NCBI RefSeq assembly: GCF_011050415.1
Contig: NZ_DRFS01000025.1
Location: 124,001 to 188,000, forward strand
DNA length: 64,000 bases
Source of the DNA: Halomonas sp.
Lineage (GTDB): Bacteria > Pseudomonadota > Gammaproteobacteria > Pseudomonadales > Halomonadaceae
Reading direction: 5' to 3'
The translations under genes and the position numbers were made by a program. The notes below the pieces were generated by a model. That model had not been told where the DNA came from. It was given only the letters and a program-made list of their open reading frames with translations, and did not search any database. Position 1 is the stretch's first letter, and each line of letters begins with the position of its first letter. Positions 63,377 through 64,000 of the stretch are shown piece after piece.

Positions 63377-63885
63377 CTATTTCGTATTATCCAACCGCTT
63401 TACCATTGGCTGAACCAGAAGTGCGGAACCACTCCTCAACTTTTCAAGCGATCCCGTTGGAAGGTATCCAGACGAGGTATACAAACTCACTGCAGCTTCA
63501 TTGCTTGTTGTGACCGCTAGTTCTATGCGCTCACACTCTTTATTGATAGCCCAGGTCGTGATTTCACTCAGCAAAGAGTTGCTATCCCTCTCCGTGAAGG
63601 TGAAATCCACATTTGGTAGATATGGGCAGTTTTCGTATCGGGCTCATGTATTACCCCCCAAGCGAGGCCAACTGCATGCCCAGCCAGTTCAGCTATTAAG
63701 GGCAGAGCATCCAACTCCCGAAACTCCAGATCCAAACGTGTTTGCCACTCAGTGTCTGAAAGCGCCGCTTCCTGCTCGTAAGTTGAGCCAAAAGAGTCTG
63801 GCGAGTCCTTAAGAGAGTTCAACCTCACTGACTTATAAAGCGGTCCGTCATGAGGGGTTAATACTCGGATATTTACGTCACCCAT
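63377..63885 (-). pseudogene. GNAT acetyltransferase, broken by a one-base deletion
   Basis: Two overlapping frames together encode one GNAT protein. The first runs from ATG 63885 (MGDVNIRVLTPHDG) to a TGA at 63568 and reaches the acetyl-CoA motif as MWISPSRRGIATLC. The second, in another frame, continues as NSLLSEITTWAINKECERIELAVTTSNEAAVSLYTSSGYLP (core NSLLSEITTWA, AAVSLYTSSGY) to a TAG at 63377. Adding one C near 63582 on the plus strand restores RRGIGNSLLSEI, a perfect R-x-x-G-x-G/A motif. So it is a very recent pseudogene or a sequencing error. Function was N-acetylation; substrate unknown. Confidence 0.88.
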
Positions 63886-64000
63886 GATCGTTTTTTCCTG
63901 CATGATGAGGATCATCATCCCCGAGAGAAAAATGCCGATGAAGTATGCGCTAAAAGGGCCGAATCCCAAGTAGCAAATATCACTTCAGTCTAATTTAACT

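Noticed and set aside
1..64000. tRNA, rRNA, CRISPR, IS element or prophage
   Set aside because: I saw no cloverleaf, no repeat-spacer array, no transposase or integrase and no terminal inverted repeats with target duplications.

Overview
The window looks like the chromosome of a Halomonas-type gammaproteobacterium (Halomonadaceae). This is inferred from moderately GC-rich, compact gene order, the lptF/lptG-pepA-holC-valS block, opgGH, a BMC-free ethanolamine ammonia-lyase, many solute importers (TRAP, Opp/Nik-type ABC, CstA, APC), and a photoactive yellow protein close to the Halorhodospira type. No rRNA, tRNA, insertion sequence, prophage or CRISPR array was recognised.

Layout. 1-2900 (mostly minus strand): a blue-light photoreceptor locus with photoactive yellow protein (pyp), a short p-coumarate:CoA ligase and the N-terminal part of a tyrosine ammonia-lyase that runs off the left edge. 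Together they make p-coumaroyl-CoA from tyrosine and load it on PYP. A CIA30-family gene lies upstream. 3000-7950: ethanolamine use (permease, EutC, EutB, divergent AraC/EutR-like regulator). 8040-12140: opgG-opgH for osmoregulated periplasmic glucans. 12490-14840: a GAF-GAF-GGDEF-EAL protein. 15300-18300: XRE regulator, methyltransferase, DUF2805 protein and a COG0523 zinc-type metallochaperone with a good Zur box.

18385-30137: a large catabolic locus. It holds a TRAP importer, diverged LeuC/LeuD-type hydro-lyase subunits and a GntR/HutC regulator. A divergent seven-gene operon follows: SnoaL-like protein, isocitrate-lyase-family C-C lyase with KRCGH, isochorismatase-family amidohydrolase, two PuuE-like polysaccharide-deacetylase-family hydrolases and an FAD oxidoreductase. 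Two copies of the palindrome TGTATTA-N4-TAATACA flank gntR and tie both arms together. The enzyme set suggests opening of a cyclic imide or amide, deamidation to a dicarboxylate, hydration and retro-aldol cleavage. This is the best candidate here for an undescribed pathway.

30134-34062: recQ-like helicase, DUF1653, tcdA and truC in one minus-strand operon. 34180-43431: LysR regulator divergent from an Opp-type ABC importer plus two M20 peptidases. Then sodC and a CstA-family transporter. 46004-51116: a second Nik/Opp-type ABC importer whose two permeases are fused into one polypeptide and whose promoter region carries a second Zur-like box; it may be a zinc or metallophore importer. 51217-52097: bfr and bfd iron storage and release. 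52257-62576: housekeeping genes (RDD protein, lptG, lptF, pepA, ilvE, holC, MFS, valS). 62676-63300: a HigB/HigA-like toxin-antitoxin pair. 63377-63885: a GNAT acetyltransferase gene broken by a one-base frameshift.
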